A DNA stretch of 64,000 nt from Roseiarcus sp963824475. GTDB taxonomy: Bacteria > Pseudomonadota > Alphaproteobacteria > Rhizobiales > Beijerinckiaceae. Positions 8,702 through 17,876 of the stretch are shown here, one piece after another. How positions within the stretch are numbered: the first letter of the stretch is position 1; each line of letters begins with the position of its first letter. The stretch covers positions 496,001-560,000 of the forward strand of contig CAWGPR010000012.1 in assembly GCA_963824475.1 (NCBI GenBank), read 5' to 3'. The notes under the pieces are model-generated. The model did no database searches and had not been told where the DNA came from. It worked only from the letters and a program-made list of their open reading frames with translations. Made by a program: the position numbers and the translations under genes.

Positions 8702-9409
8702 ATGGACAAGGACAAGGACGGCGCGCTGGCCAGGCGCGGCGGCGAAGAGATCGCCGCCTTCATCGAGGCGGCGAGAAAGGCTCCCGCGCCGGCGCGGTCC
8801 GGCCGCGGCCGGTTGATCTTTGCGCTCGACGCGACCATGAGCCGGCAGGCGACCTGGGACCTTGCTCAATCCCTGCAGGCGAAAATGTTCGAGGCCGCGG
8901 CCTCCCTTGGCGGCCTCGATGTGCAACTCGTCTATTTTCGCGGCTTCAACGAATGCCGGGCGTCGAACTTCGTCTCCGGCGGGCAGGGGCTCAAGGAGCT
9001 GATGAGCCGCATCGACGTGCGCGGCGGATCGACTCAGATCCGCAGGGTGCTCGCCCATGCGCGCAATGAAGCGCGAAGCGCCAAGGTCGGCGCGCTGGTC
9101 TTTATCGGCGACGCGATGGAGGAAAACCCGGATACGCTCGCCGCGCTCGCCGGCGAGCTCGCGCTCCTTGGCGTGAAGGCGTTCATGTTCCAGGAGGGGC
9201 AAGATCCGGCGGCGAGACGCACGTTCGGCGAAATCGCCCGCCTGACCGGCGGCGCCTATAGCGCCTTCGACGCCGGCGCCTCCGGACGGCTGGCTGCGCT
9301 CCTGCGCGCGGCGGCGGCCTATGCGGCCGGCGGCCACGCCGCTTTGGCGCGGGAGGCGGAGGCCGACCCGGCGGCGCGGCTGCTGCTGGCGCAGATGCGC
9401 CAACAATGA
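8702..9409 (+). CDS. VWA domain-containing protein
   Basis: 235-residue protein with a von Willebrand factor A fold. The MIDAS-like strand is LIFALDATMSRQATWD (about residues 37-52); GGSTQIRRVL and LVFIGDAMEENPD follow as later metal-site and beta-strand elements. The first motif is D-A-T-x-S instead of the canonical D-x-S-x-S, so metal binding may be altered. No signal peptide or membrane segment, hence cytoplasmic. An alternative GTG one codon upstream (8699) is possible. It precedes a J-domain membrane protein by 86 bp on the same strand; partners are unknown. Confidence 0.75.
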   Translation: MDKDKDGALARRGGEEIAAFIEAARKAPAPARSGRGRLIFALDATMSRQATWDLAQSLQAKMFEAAASLGGLDVQLVYFRGFNECRASNFVSGGQGLKELMSRIDVRGGSTQIRRVLAHARNEARSAKVGALVFIGDAMEENPDTLAALAGELALLGVKAFMFQEGQDPAARRTFGEIARLTGGAYSAFDAGASGRLAALLRAAAAYAAGGHAALAREAEADPAARLLLAQMRQQ

Positions 9410-9495
9410 AGTTGGCGTAGTTTCGCCTTTGGAGGAATTGAGTCCGGCGGTCACACCTCCGGCAAGACGTCTGCCCAAGCGAAAGCCTTACAACA

Positions 9496-10203
9496 ATGAA
9501 TTTAATTATAGGCTTGATCTTGCTGTTCCTTCTGCTGCAGGGGATCAAGCAGTTCGCGCGCATGGATGCAGCCACGGCGGCGCGGCTGGTGCGTCACGGG
9601 GGCGGCGTGCTGGGCATGATCGGCGCGCTGTTCTTGCTCCTGCGCGGCCGGATTGGGCTTGCGGCCGCGCTCGCCAACGTGGTGGCGAACTTCGCCGGAT
9701 GGCGGACGACAGGAGCGGGCTCAGGGCCGTTTCGCAACGTCGGCGCAGGCGCCCGACCGGGACGCGCCTCAGCCGCTCGCTCGGCGATGATCGAAATGCG
9801 GCTTGATCACGACAGCGGCGCGATGACCGGAAGGGTCCTAGGCGGCGCCTATGCCGGCCGCGCGGTCGAAACGTTGTCGCGGCCGGAGCTCTTGGCGCTT
9901 CGCCAGGAACTCGCGCGGGACGATCCTGACGGCGTCAACCTGCTAGAGGCATATCTCGACCGCCGGTTCGCCGGCTGGCGTGAGGCAGACGAGGGTCAGC
10001 GTCAGAGGCGGGGGGGCGGCGGGGCGATGTCGCGCCGGGAAGCGCTCGAAGTCCTGGGTCTGGCCGAAGGGGCGGCCGCGGCGGACATAATCCGAGCCCA
10101 TCGAACCTTGATGAAGAAGTTTCATCCAGATCATGGCGGCTCGACCACGCTTGCCGCGCGGGTCAATCAGGCCAAGGATGTTCTGATGCAGCGACAAGGT
10201 TAA
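9496..10203 (+). CDS. Membrane-anchored J-domain protein (DnaJ/TIM14-like)
   Basis: 235 residues. An N-terminal hydrophobic helix (NLIIGLILLFLLLQGI) and a second segment (GVLGMIGALFLLL) anchor it in the inner membrane. The C-terminal 65 residues form a J domain with EVLGLAEGAAAADII, the catalytic HPD tripeptide in KKFHPDHGGS, and a short last helix, as in mitochondrial TIM14/Pam18 and alphaproteobacterial DjlC-like proteins. Known J domains stimulate Hsp70 (DnaK) ATPase; the client here is unknown. The ATG at 9496 begins the membrane helix directly, which supports the start. Confidence 0.8.
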   Translation: MNLIIGLILLFLLLQGIKQFARMDAATAARLVRHGGGVLGMIGALFLLLRGRIGLAAALANVVANFAGWRTTGAGSGPFRNVGAGARPGRASAARSAMIEMRLDHDSGAMTGRVLGGAYAGRAVETLSRPELLALRQELARDDPDGVNLLEAYLDRRFAGWREADEGQRQRRGGGGAMSRREALEVLGLAEGAAAADIIRAHRTLMKKFHPDHGGSTTLAARVNQAKDVLMQRQG

Positions 10204-10222
10204 CGGCTCCGCGGGGTCGGCG

Positions 10223-11890
10223 TCAGTCGTGGGCGGGGAAGCAGGAAAATCCAGTGCGTTTCAGCGAACGGCAGGCGGCTTCGGCCGAGGCCGAGTCCAG
10301 CACGGCGAAGCGGGCGCGGTAGAGGGTGGCGTCGCCTTTGCGCACCTTTTCCGTGAGCGGCTTGGCCGAGGCCAAGATTGAGCGGTTCCGTTCGCGGGCG
10401 CGCGTCAAGAGCGCGTTGGCCTTGGCGAGATTGTCGGCGGCGCCGATCTGAATCATCCAGCCGCGCCCGGAGGCGTCGTCGGTCTCATCTTGCGCCGAGG
10501 CCCGCGCCGCATGCCGGTCGTCGTCGGCGACGTTTTGAGGCCTTCCAGGCGGCGCGCGCGGCGCGTCCGGCAGCAGCCGAGCCTGTATCTTGGTTGACGG
10601 CTTGGCGGCGTCTGGACCTTTGACCAAGCCAAGATCGGCGATTGGCTGAGCCGCGCCCGATGTTGGCGCTGGCGCGCCCGCCTTGAGCATCGGCCGCGGC
10701 GCGGGACCTTCGTCATCTCCGGCCGCGTTGTCCCCTTCTCCGACCTCGGCGCTTGGCGCGGTGGAGACGCGCTGAACCGAGGCCTCGGCGACAGGAGCCG
10801 GACGCGGGCGGACCGGCGGCTCCGCTTGCGGTTCGCCACGCGCCTCAGTCGCCTCGGGGGGCGAGGCATCGGCGACCATGGTCGCGGTGCGCGTATTCGA
10901 GGCTTCGGCAATGTGGTCCGCGATCAGGTTCTCCATGATCCGGTCGCGCGCGCCGGCGGTACGCCCGCCCATGACGACCGCGATCAGCGACCGTCCGTCG
11001 CGGTGAACCGAGGTTAAGAGATTGAATCCGGACGCTCTCGTGTAGCCGGTCTTGATTCCGTCGACGCCGTCGACCCGGCCGAGCAGATGATTGTGATTGC
11101 CGATGATCTCGCCGTCGAAGTCGAATTGGGCGGTCGAGAAGTAGCGGAAGTAGCGCGGAAACCGGTCCTCGAGCGCGCGCCCGAGGACAGTCAGATCGTG
11201 CGCCGTGGTCACCTGCTCGTCGTTGGGGAGTCCCGAGGCGTTACGATAGAGCGTGCTCGACATGCCGAGCGCGTGCGCCTTGCGCGTCATCATGTCGGCG
11301 AAATTGCTTTCCGAGCCTCCGACCGCTTCGGCGATCGCGACCGCGACGTCATTCGCCGAACGGGTCACCACCGCCTTGATTGCGTCCTCGACGCTGATTC
11401 TGTCCCCGGGCGCGAGGCCAAGCTTCGACGGCTCTTGCGCCGCCGCGTGCTCGGAGATCGGAATTTGCGTCCGAAGCGTCATTGCGCCGCGGTCGAGCTC
11501 TTCAAACAACAGGTAGAGCGTCATCACCTTGGTGATCGAGGCGGGGTGACGCAGGCCGTTCTCGTCAGCGGAATAGAGCGTCCGGCCGCTATTGGCGTCG
11601 ACGACAATCGCCGAAAAGGCGGGAGAACTGGGAACCGCAGTGGCCGCTGCCCAGGCAGGATGATGCGAGTATGCGCTGCGGGCGTAGCGCGCGGGGCGCC
11701 AATAACGCACGACGCGCGCGTGGCGCGGATAATGCGCCTCATGCGTCGCATGCGCGTAATATCGATGTCGCCAATAGTGATGGGCCTGGGCGGGCGAGCC
11801 GGCGAGGGCAAGGACCGAGGCGGAGAGCAAGGCCGCCGTCGCCAGACGGGCAAGCCGGCCGATTCCAAAGCAATCGTTACGCAACGCCAT
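10223..11890 (-). CDS. D-alanyl-D-alanine carboxypeptidase (penicillin-binding protein, S11) with SPOR domain
   Basis: Periplasmic peptidase trimming the terminal D-Ala of peptidoglycan stems. Residues 1-36 form a signal peptide; 37-80 are strikingly rich in His, Tyr and Arg; the S11 domain follows with SxxK at Ser118-Lys121 (SITK), a SAN triad (RSANDVAVAI) and KTG (GIKTGYT). A long Pro/Ala-rich linker leads to a C-terminal SPOR domain (GWMIQIGAADNLAKANALL to KRTGFSCF), which in this fold binds denuded glycan at the division site. 555 residues is the normal size for DacF-like SPOR fusions in Hyphomicrobiales. Monocistronic and convergent with the J-protein gene. Confidence 0.92.
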   Translation of the reverse strand: MALRNDCFGIGRLARLATAALLSASVLALAGSPAQAHHYWRHRYYAHATHEAHYPRHARVVRYWRPARYARSAYSHHPAWAAATAVPSSPAFSAIVVDANSGRTLYSADENGLRHPASITKVMTLYLLFEELDRGAMTLRTQIPISEHAAAQEPSKLGLAPGDRISVEDAIKAVVTRSANDVAVAIAEAVGGSESNFADMMTRKAHALGMSSTLYRNASGLPNDEQVTTAHDLTVLGRALEDRFPRYFRYFSTAQFDFDGEIIGNHNHLLGRVDGVDGIKTGYTRASGFNLLTSVHRDGRSLIAVVMGGRTAGARDRIMENLIADHIAEASNTRTATMVADASPPEATEARGEPQAEPPVRPRPAPVAEASVQRVSTAPSAEVGEGDNAAGDDEGPAPRPMLKAGAPAPTSGAAQPIADLGLVKGPDAAKPSTKIQARLLPDAPRAPPGRPQNVADDDRHAARASAQDETDDASGRGWMIQIGAADNLAKANALLTRARERNRSILASAKPLTEKVRKGDATLYRARFAVLDSASAEAACRSLKRTGFSCFPAHD

Positions 11891-12283
11891 GAACGCGCCC
11901 TATCCAACTCACGCAACGGCGCGGCCGAGCCGCTTACCGTTGCGCCACTCACACGGTCGTGAACGATATGTCGGAGCGGTTACGCAGCGGTTAACGGGAC
12001 TCCAAAGAGCCGCGGGCTTTGTCCAGCAAGCCTTTGGAATCGTTATCGGCGACCGAAGGCCCCGGGCTCAGATGGATGAAGCGGGAATTCAATAACAAAG
12101 AGCAATTGATTGGAATGATTAATTCCTTCTCGTCCAATCGGCTGCTTTCTTTGGGACCGCGCGCAGAAATTTGCTGCACCGCAATAAAACAGCCTTGACT
12201 TTCATTGTGCACTGCACATATTGAGATTATCGCGAGTTCGCCTCCCTTCCGACGCGAAACCGACTCAACGCTAGGAGCGCATA
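11891..12283. other. 393-bp divergent intergenic region between dac and phasin genes
   Basis: Contains no credible gene. It must hold the promoters of the D,D-carboxypeptidase (minus) and the phasin (plus). The phasin-proximal part carries a perfect 13-base palindrome overlapping a promoter-like segment (separate entry). The rest shows nothing recognisable. Confidence 0.5.
12195..12221 (+). promoter_or_regulatory. Putative phasin promoter with palindromic operator
   Basis: TTGACT (12195-12200) is followed by TGTGCA-C-TGCACA (12206-12218), a perfect inverted repeat, and an AT-rich CATATT around 12216-12221. PhaR, the usual repressor of phasin and PHA genes in Alphaproteobacteria, is known to bind TGC-rich inverted repeats, so this is a candidate PhaR operator. 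Assignment is by analogy. Confidence 0.45.
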
Positions 12284-12625
12284 ATGACTGCCGCCACGCC
12301 ATCGTTCGAAGACTTCCAGAAATTCTCACGCGACCAGCTTGAGGCGTTGACCACCGCTTCGACGACCTGGTCGAAGGGTATGCAGGACATCGCCACTGAA
12401 TCCACCGACTATTCGAAGAAGACTTTTGCCGCGGGGACCGCGATGTTCGAGAAACTTCTCGGCGCGCGCAGCGTCGAATCGGCGATCCAGATCCAGACCG
12501 AATTCGCCAAGCAGGCTTACGAGGGCTTTGTCAGCCAGGCGACGAGGGTCTCCGAACTCTACACCCGGGTCGCTTCCGACGCCCTGAAGCCGGTCACGAC
12601 TGCTTACGCGAGCGTCCAGAAGTAA
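12284..12625 (+). CDS. Phasin family protein
   Basis: 113-residue, entirely helical and Ala/Thr/Ser-rich protein matching the phasin family (SFEDFQKFSRDQLEALTTAS and FAKQAYEGFVSQATRVSELY). Phasins coat polyhydroxyalkanoate granules and affect their size and number. The start is supported by AGGAGC upstream. A palindromic candidate operator precedes it and a strong hairpin terminator follows, so it is a single-gene unit. No PHA synthase is in the window. Confidence 0.9.
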   Translation: MTAATPSFEDFQKFSRDQLEALTTASTTWSKGMQDIATESTDYSKKTFAAGTAMFEKLLGARSVESAIQIQTEFAKQAYEGFVSQATRVSELYTRVASDALKPVTTAYASVQK

Positions 12626-12682
12626 CCGAGCGATCGTTCTCGCCGCCAGTCGCGGCAAGAAAAAAATTTTGTTCGAGCCGCT

Positions 12683-12712
12683 GCCGGCGCCTTTCCAGCG
12701 CCGGCTTTTTTA
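12683..12712 (+). terminator. Rho-independent terminator of the phasin gene
   Basis: GCCGGCGC (12683-12690) pairs perfectly with GCGCCGGC (12698-12705) around a seven-base loop and runs into a T-rich tract. It lies 58 bp after the phasin stop. Confidence 0.85.
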
Positions 12713-13050
12713 TTTGCATCCTCATTCAACCATCCTATCGTCCACAGCGGCAAGCGGAACAGAGAAGGCAGATCCCGAGTTGCGCATGACGAGGCTCTTG
12801 CGCGTGACGAACAAATTGGCAATGCTGCCATCCAGCGACGACATCTGGCGCCCGCGGCGCGCAGCGCCTAAGTGTAGTTGCTGCGGTTTTGCGTCCGCGT
12901 AATGATGTGAGTTCAAGCCCAATCGGCATCAATCGGGGTCTTTCCGTGGCTGCCGCTTCAAATCCGTTGGTTGTTCGCCTCCGAGCCGGGATGGCTCGGC
13001 TGGCGCGGTGGCTCTATCCGGGCTTCGGCGCAGCATCGCCGCAAATAGCG

Positions 13051-13395
13051 ATGAGGCCGATAGCCTCACGGGAAACCAAGAGAGGGGGGGAAACACCAGG
13101 GGCCGGGGCGGCGGTCATCACTCGCACCCGGACGCAGACGAAGCGTCCGAACATGTATCGCGTTCTTTTGCTCAACGACGACTATACGCCTATGGAGTTC
13201 GTGGTCTCAATTTTGCAAGCGTTCTTTAACAAGGACGCTCAAGAGGCGATGCAGATCATGCTCCAGGTGCACCACAACGGCGTAGGCGAATGCGGCGTCT
13301 ACACCTACGAGATCGCGGAGACCAAGGTGTCGCAAGTGATGGACCACGCACGCAAGAATCAGCACCCCCTGCAGTGCATCATGGAAAAGAAGTGA
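13051..13395 (+). CDS. clpS: ATP-dependent Clp protease adaptor ClpS
   Basis: N-end rule adaptor that hands substrates to ClpAP. From the ATG at 13051 it has 114 residues, the usual size; the frame is open to 12889 but the extra residues are not typical of the family. Key features are TKRPNMYRVLLLNDDYTPMEF with the conserved NDDYTPMEFV substrate-pocket strand, HHNGVGECGVYTYEIAETK and the C-terminal HPLQC. It lies 10 bp upstream of clpA in the same operon, the standard arrangement. The exact start is uncertain because no strong ribosome site stands before any candidate. Confidence 0.92.
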   Translation: MRPIASRETKRGGETPGAGAAVITRTRTQTKRPNMYRVLLLNDDYTPMEFVVSILQAFFNKDAQEAMQIMLQVHHNGVGECGVYTYEIAETKVSQVMDHARKNQHPLQCIMEKK

Positions 13396-13405
13396 AAGGC
13401 GCCCG

Positions 13406-15829
13406 ATGCCAATTTTCTCCCGCGCGCTCGAAAAGACCCTTCGTCGAGCCTTGTCGCTCGCCAATGAACGCCGTCATGAATACGCGACGCTCGAGCATCT
13501 GCTGCTGGCGCTGATCGACGACGTCGACGCGGCGGCGGTGATGCGCGCTTGCGGCGTGGACCTTGACGCGCTGCGTAAGACGGTCGTTCAGTACCTCGAC
13601 ACGGAACTCGAAAACCTCGTTGTCGACAGTCAGGAGGAGGCCAAGGCGACCAACGGCTTCCAGCGCGTCGTTCAACGCGCGGCGTTCCACGTCCAGTCCT
13701 CAGGTCGCGAGGAGGTGACGGGCGCGAACGTCCTGGTGGCCATTTTCGCCGAGCGCGAGACGCACGCGGCATATTTCCTGCAGGAGCAGGACATGACGCG
13801 CTACGACGCGGTGAACTACATCAGTCATGGGATCGCAAAGCGTCCGGGCGCCTCGGATGCGTCGCGGCTTCCGCGCGGGACCGACGAAGAGCACGAGTCG
13901 CGCGATTCCAAGGACTCGAAGGACAGCTCGGATTCGAAGAAAAAGGAAGGCGCTTTGGAAGCATATTGCGTCAACCTCAATCGGAAGGCGCGAGAGGGGC
14001 GCATCGATCCCCTCATTGGCCGCGAGGCCGAAGTCCAGCGGACCATCCAGGTGCTGTGCCGCCGGCAGAAGAACAATCCCCTGCTGGTTGGCGATCCGGG
14101 CGTCGGCAAGACGGCGATCGCCGAGGGCCTCGCGCGCAAGATCGTCAACTCGGACGTGCCTGAGGTGCTAGCCGAGTCGACTGTGTTCGCCCTTGATATG
14201 GGCGCGCTGCTCGCCGGCACGCGTTATCGCGGCGATTTCGAAGAGCGCTTAAAGCAGGTGATGAAGGAGATCGAGCAACACAAGGACGCGATTCTGTTCA
14301 TCGACGAAATCCACACCGTCATCGGCGCCGGTGCGACGTCGGGCGGCGCGATGGACGCCTCGAACCTGCTCAAGCCCGCCCTGGCGCAGGGGACGCTTCG
14401 TTGCATCGGTTCAACGACTTACAAGGAATACCGACAGTACTTTGAGAAGGACAGGGCGCTTGTTCGCCGCTTCCAGAAGATCGACGTCAAGGAGCCCAGC
14501 GTCGCCGACGCGATCGAGATCCTCAAGGGGCTCAAGCCCTATTTCGAGGAATTCCACAAGCTGCGCTATACCGGGGAAGCGGTGAAGGCGGCGGTCGAGC
14601 TGTCGTCCCGTTACATCCACGATCGCAAGCTGCCCGACAAAGCGATCAACGTCATCGACGAGACCGGCGCCTCCCAGATGCTGGTGCCGGAGCCGAAGCG
14701 CAAGAAGACGATCGGGGTCAAGGAGATCGAGGCGACCGTCGCGTCGATGGCGCGCATCCCGCCGAAGTCGGTGTCGAAGGATGACACCGAGGTGCTTCAG
14801 CACCTCGAGGCCACCTTGAAGCGGGCTGTCTACGGCCAGGACCAGGCGGTGGCGGCGCTGGCCTCCGCCATCAAGCTCGCCCGCGCCGGCTTGCGCGATC
14901 AGGAGAAGCCAATTGGCTGTTACCTGTTCTCGGGCCCGACCGGGGTCGGGAAAACGGAAGCAGCCCGCCAGCTCTCGGTCAGCCTCGGATTGGAGCTGAT
15001 CCGCTTCGACATGTCGGAATATATGGAGCGCCATACGGTCTCGCGCCTGATTGGCGCGCCGCCCGGCTACGTCGGCTTCGACCAGGGCGGCCTGCTGACG
15101 GACGCCATCGACCAGCACCCCCACTCGGTCCTGTTGCTGGACGAGATCGAGAAGGCCCATCCTGACCTGTTCAACATCCTGTTGCAGATCATGGACCACG
15201 GCAAGCTGACCGATCACTCCGGCAAACAGATCGACTTCCGCAACGTGATCCTGATCATGACCACCAATGCCGGGGCGCGGGATCTCGCTAGCGCGGCGTT
15301 CGGTTTCCACAAGTCGAAGCGGGAGGGCGACGACACCGAGGCGATCGACCGGCTGTTTGCGCCGGAGTTCCGCAACCGGCTCGACGCCATCGTGCCATTC
15401 GCGCGTCTGCCCGAGAGTGTCATCGCCCGCGTCGTCGACAAGTTCATCCTTCAGCTCGAGGCTCAGCTTAGCGACCGCAACGTGACGATCGAGCTGACGG
15501 ACGAAGCACGCGAGTGGCTGGTCAAGAACGGCTACGACGAGGCGATGGGCGCGCGGCCAATGGCGCGGGTGATTCAGACCCAGATCAAGACGCCGTTGGC
15601 CGACGAGGTGCTGTTCGGTCGGCTCAAAGGCGGTGGCGTGGTCAAGGTCGTCGTCACCGCCGACGAAACGGGCGCAAAGAAGCTTAGCTTCGTCTATCCG
15701 GAAGGGCCGGCTCAACCGCGGCTCGAGCGCGATCTGATCGTCGCCGCTGGCGCGCGGCGGACGCGCAAGCGCGTGGAGCCCGCGAACTCGGACGCGGACG
15801 ACAAGGAGCCTGCTCCTGAAGAACCGTAG
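13406..15829 (+). CDS. clpA: ATP-dependent Clp protease ATP-binding subunit ClpA
   Basis: Hsp100 unfoldase that feeds ClpP. The 807 residues include the double-repeat Clp N-domain (1-145), a charged Ser/Asp/Lys linker (about 155-180), AAA1 with Walker A GDPGVGKT and Walker B ILFIDEIHTV, and AAA2 with Walker A GPTGVGKT and VLLLDEIEKAHPD. Sensor/arginine elements FAPEFRNRLD and AMGARPMARVIQ follow. Length is slightly above the E. coli protein because of a C-terminal charged tail. Coupled to clpS 10 bp upstream; terminator at 15859-15892. Confidence 0.97.
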   Translation: MPIFSRALEKTLRRALSLANERRHEYATLEHLLLALIDDVDAAAVMRACGVDLDALRKTVVQYLDTELENLVVDSQEEAKATNGFQRVVQRAAFHVQSSGREEVTGANVLVAIFAERETHAAYFLQEQDMTRYDAVNYISHGIAKRPGASDASRLPRGTDEEHESRDSKDSKDSSDSKKKEGALEAYCVNLNRKAREGRIDPLIGREAEVQRTIQVLCRRQKNNPLLVGDPGVGKTAIAEGLARKIVNSDVPEVLAESTVFALDMGALLAGTRYRGDFEERLKQVMKEIEQHKDAILFIDEIHTVIGAGATSGGAMDASNLLKPALAQGTLRCIGSTTYKEYRQYFEKDRALVRRFQKIDVKEPSVADAIEILKGLKPYFEEFHKLRYTGEAVKAAVELSSRYIHDRKLPDKAINVIDETGASQMLVPEPKRKKTIGVKEIEATVASMARIPPKSVSKDDTEVLQHLEATLKRAVYGQDQAVAALASAIKLARAGLRDQEKPIGCYLFSGPTGVGKTEAARQLSVSLGLELIRFDMSEYMERHTVSRLIGAPPGYVGFDQGGLLTDAIDQHPHSVLLLDEIEKAHPDLFNILLQIMDHGKLTDHSGKQIDFRNVILIMTTNAGARDLASAAFGFHKSKREGDDTEAIDRLFAPEFRNRLDAIVPFARLPESVIARVVDKFILQLEAQLSDRNVTIELTDEAREWLVKNGYDEAMGARPMARVIQTQIKTPLADEVLFGRLKGGGVVKVVVTADETGAKKLSFVYPEGPAQPRLERDLIVAAGARRTRKRVEPANSDADDKEPAPEEP

Positions 15830-15858
15830 GACGCGGCTTCTTCGTTGATCGATTAGCA

Positions 15859-15892
15859 CCCCGCGCTGAATAGCGCGGGGTCGCTGTTTTTT
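15859..15892 (+). terminator. Rho-independent terminator of clpS-clpA
   Basis: CCCCGCGCT (15859-15867) pairs with AGCGCGGGG (15872-15880) around GAAT, followed by a TCGCTGTTTTTT tract. It lies 30 bp after the clpA stop. Confidence 0.88.
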
Positions 15893-15929
15893 GACCGAGC
15901 GGGCCGCGCCCTTGAGAGCGTGCGAATCG

Positions 15930-16916
15930 TCACCGCCTCTTTTTTAGCGCGGCGCGAAAGGCCAGCGCGGTCTCGGGAATGCCGGTTTCGAACGGCGTTG
16001 CGTCCGGCCAGAAGGCGGCGGCGAACCGGCTGGCGTCGACACGGTAGGGCCGATCCCACTGGAAGCGCATCTCGATCAGTTCTCGCAAGACGGGCGAGAA
16101 CATCCCGCTCGCGCCCAGCATCCAGGCCGGCATGGCGCTGATGCGAAGCTTCACGCCGAGCGTGTCGGCCGCGATTTTGAGAATGTCGCGCGTGGTGCCT
16201 GTGGGGGCGCACGGAACGTGCCAGGCCCGACCGTAGGCCGAGTCCGGCGCGGCCAGGAGCGTCGTCGTCGCGCGCGCTATGTCAGGCACGTAGGCGTAAT
16301 CGTGCAGCACGTCCGGGGAGCCGATGAACACGGCTGGTTTGCCCTGGGCAAGCTTGCCGATTGACGTGTCGCCGAGAAAGGAGTTGCCGACGCCCGGACC
16401 ATAGAAGTCGGGCGCCCGCAGCGCGGTGACCAGGGCTTCGCCCTTGGCGGCGGCGTCCATCCAGATGCGGGTCGCGGCTGAGCGGGCGGCAGGCTTCCAG
16501 CCGGTGTCGGAAAGCGGCATGGTCTCGACCAACGGCCTGCTCTGAGGCCCGTACATGTAAAGATTGTCGATGAACACCATCCGCGCGCCGGTCGCCTTGC
16601 AGGCGGCGACGAAATTGGCCATCGCCTTCGGCCAGGCCTCGCGCCAGACAACTCCCGAATAGGGAAAGCCGACCGCAACCACGAACTGCCCGGCGCCGCG
16701 CACCGCCTTCACGACCGCGTCGCGGTCGAGGGCGTCAGAGGGCGCGAACGTCGCGCCCTTGGGCAGGTCAGGCGGCGCGCGCCGTTGCGCGATGATGATC
16801 TCGCGCCCTTCAGCCATTAGACGCGCCGCAGTGGCGCGTCCGACCTGGCCATAGCCGAAAATCGTAATCCTGTCGGTCACGGCTGCCTTGATCGAACGCC
16901 CTGCCTTGCCAACCAT
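15930..16916 (-). CDS. NAD-dependent epimerase/dehydratase-family (extended SDR) protein
   Basis: 328 residues with an N-terminal Rossmann nucleotide-binding loop GYGQVGRATAARL and an extended-SDR body (VFIDNLYMYGP with a Tyr in the expected position, LRAPDFYGPGV, and HDYAYVPDIARA typical of substrate-binding loops). Substrate is unknown; relatives are annotated as NAD-dependent epimerases or atypical reductases. A GTG at 16880 is an alternative start that begins directly before the Rossmann strand. Convergent with clpA and not in an operon. Confidence 0.78.
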   Translation of the reverse strand: MVGKAGRSIKAAVTDRITIFGYGQVGRATAARLMAEGREIIIAQRRAPPDLPKGATFAPSDALDRDAVVKAVRGAGQFVVAVGFPYSGVVWREAWPKAMANFVAACKATGARMVFIDNLYMYGPQSRPLVETMPLSDTGWKPAARSAATRIWMDAAAKGEALVTALRAPDFYGPGVGNSFLGDTSIGKLAQGKPAVFIGSPDVLHDYAYVPDIARATTTLLAAPDSAYGRAWHVPCAPTGTTRDILKIAADTLGVKLRISAMPAWMLGASGMFSPVLRELIEMRFQWDRPYRVDASRFAAAFWPDATPFETGIPETALAFRAALKKRR

Positions 16917-17009
16917 TCGCGCAGATCGCCATCAAATTCCCAAAAACGAGAGTTAGGTAAGGGAATTACAGGCGTTGTTCAACGTCGCGTGTAATGGAGG
17001 AGGTTTGAA

Positions 17010-17384
17010 ATGGCAAACAGTGCTTCGTTGCGCGGGGGCGAAAAAAATGTCCAGGACTGGATCAACCTGATCTGTGGCGTGCTGCTTTTCGTATCGCCTT
17101 GGGCCCTCGGATTCTTGGGGGATCCTATGGCGGCGAGAACGGCATGGGTCGGCGGCGCGATCATCTTCCTCATCGGCGTCGTCGCGCTGATGCAGTTCGC
17201 CGAGTGGGAGGAATGGGTGGCGCTCGTCGTCGGCGCGCTCGTCGTCATTGCGCCTTGGGTGTTGAGATTCGCACCGATCCACGCGGCGATGTGGTCATGC
17301 GTCGTGCTTGGCGTCATCGTCGTGTTGTCCTCGATTTCCGAGATCTGGGCCGTCCATCATCCCGCAGCGATAGTGGGACGCTAA
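17010..17384 (+). CDS. SPW repeat membrane protein
   Basis: 124-residue membrane protein with four hydrophobic segments and two SPW-type repeats: VSPWALGF (about residues 28-35) and IAPWVLRF (about 80-87). The start is supported by GGAGG seven bases before the ATG. The SPW family is small, integral to the inner membrane and functionally uncharacterised. Single gene. Confidence 0.82.
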   Translation: MANSASLRGGEKNVQDWINLICGVLLFVSPWALGFLGDPMAARTAWVGGAIIFLIGVVALMQFAEWEEWVALVVGALVVIAPWVLRFAPIHAAMWSCVVLGVIVVLSSISEIWAVHHPAAIVGR

Positions 17385-17537
17385 GATCCGCCTGATCTGG
17401 CGGATCGCCCGCTGAGCGAGCGGTCCGCCTCTTTCGGTCAGCGGGCGGGCGCTGCGGCGTAGAGGATCTTGACGCGGCGGGCGTTTTCCGGGCGTTTCGA
17501 CGGACGCCCTGAATCGCTGCCCAGGAGCCTTAAGCCG

Positions 17538-17876
17538 ATGGAGACCCGCGCCCTGCTCCTAGCGGCGTGTCTTGCGCTCGCCGCCTGCAACGCGCCGACG
17601 CCGCAGGCCATGAGTCCGCCCGCGCCGGGCTCGGTTGCGGTGACGCCTCCGGGCTTTCAGCTGCCTGAAGGTTCGGACTGTTCGGCCAAGATCGCCCCCT
17701 ACCGGGCGGTCCAGGACAACGATTTGTCCATGGGCCAGGTTGTCCAGTCCATCTACAATCAGATCAAGCGCGAGACGGACGCGGCCTCGAAGGTCTGCGC
17801 GGCAGGCCGCGACACCGAGGCCAACGCGATGATCGCCGCCTCGGAACGGCGTCACGGTTATCCGACCGATCTTTGA
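17538..17876 (+). CDS. Small lipoprotein, hypothetical
   Basis: 112 residues from the ATG at 17538, which follows CCAGGAG. The signal ends in a lipobox (LALAAC), so Cys17 should be lipidated. The mature part has a Pro-rich linker and two further Cys (DCSAK, KVCAAGR) with a helical C-terminus. No family recognised. The last 19 bases overlap the convergent Nudix gene. Confidence 0.65.
   Translation: METRALLLAACLALAACNAPTPQAMSPPAPGSVAVTPPGFQLPEGSDCSAKIAPYRAVQDNDLSMGQVVQSIYNQIKRETDAASKVCAAGRDTEANAMIAASERRHGYPTDL

Noticed and set aside
14411..15859. 482-codon open frame antisense to clpA
   Set aside because: Shadow frame of clpA; it would also run through the clpA terminator hairpin.
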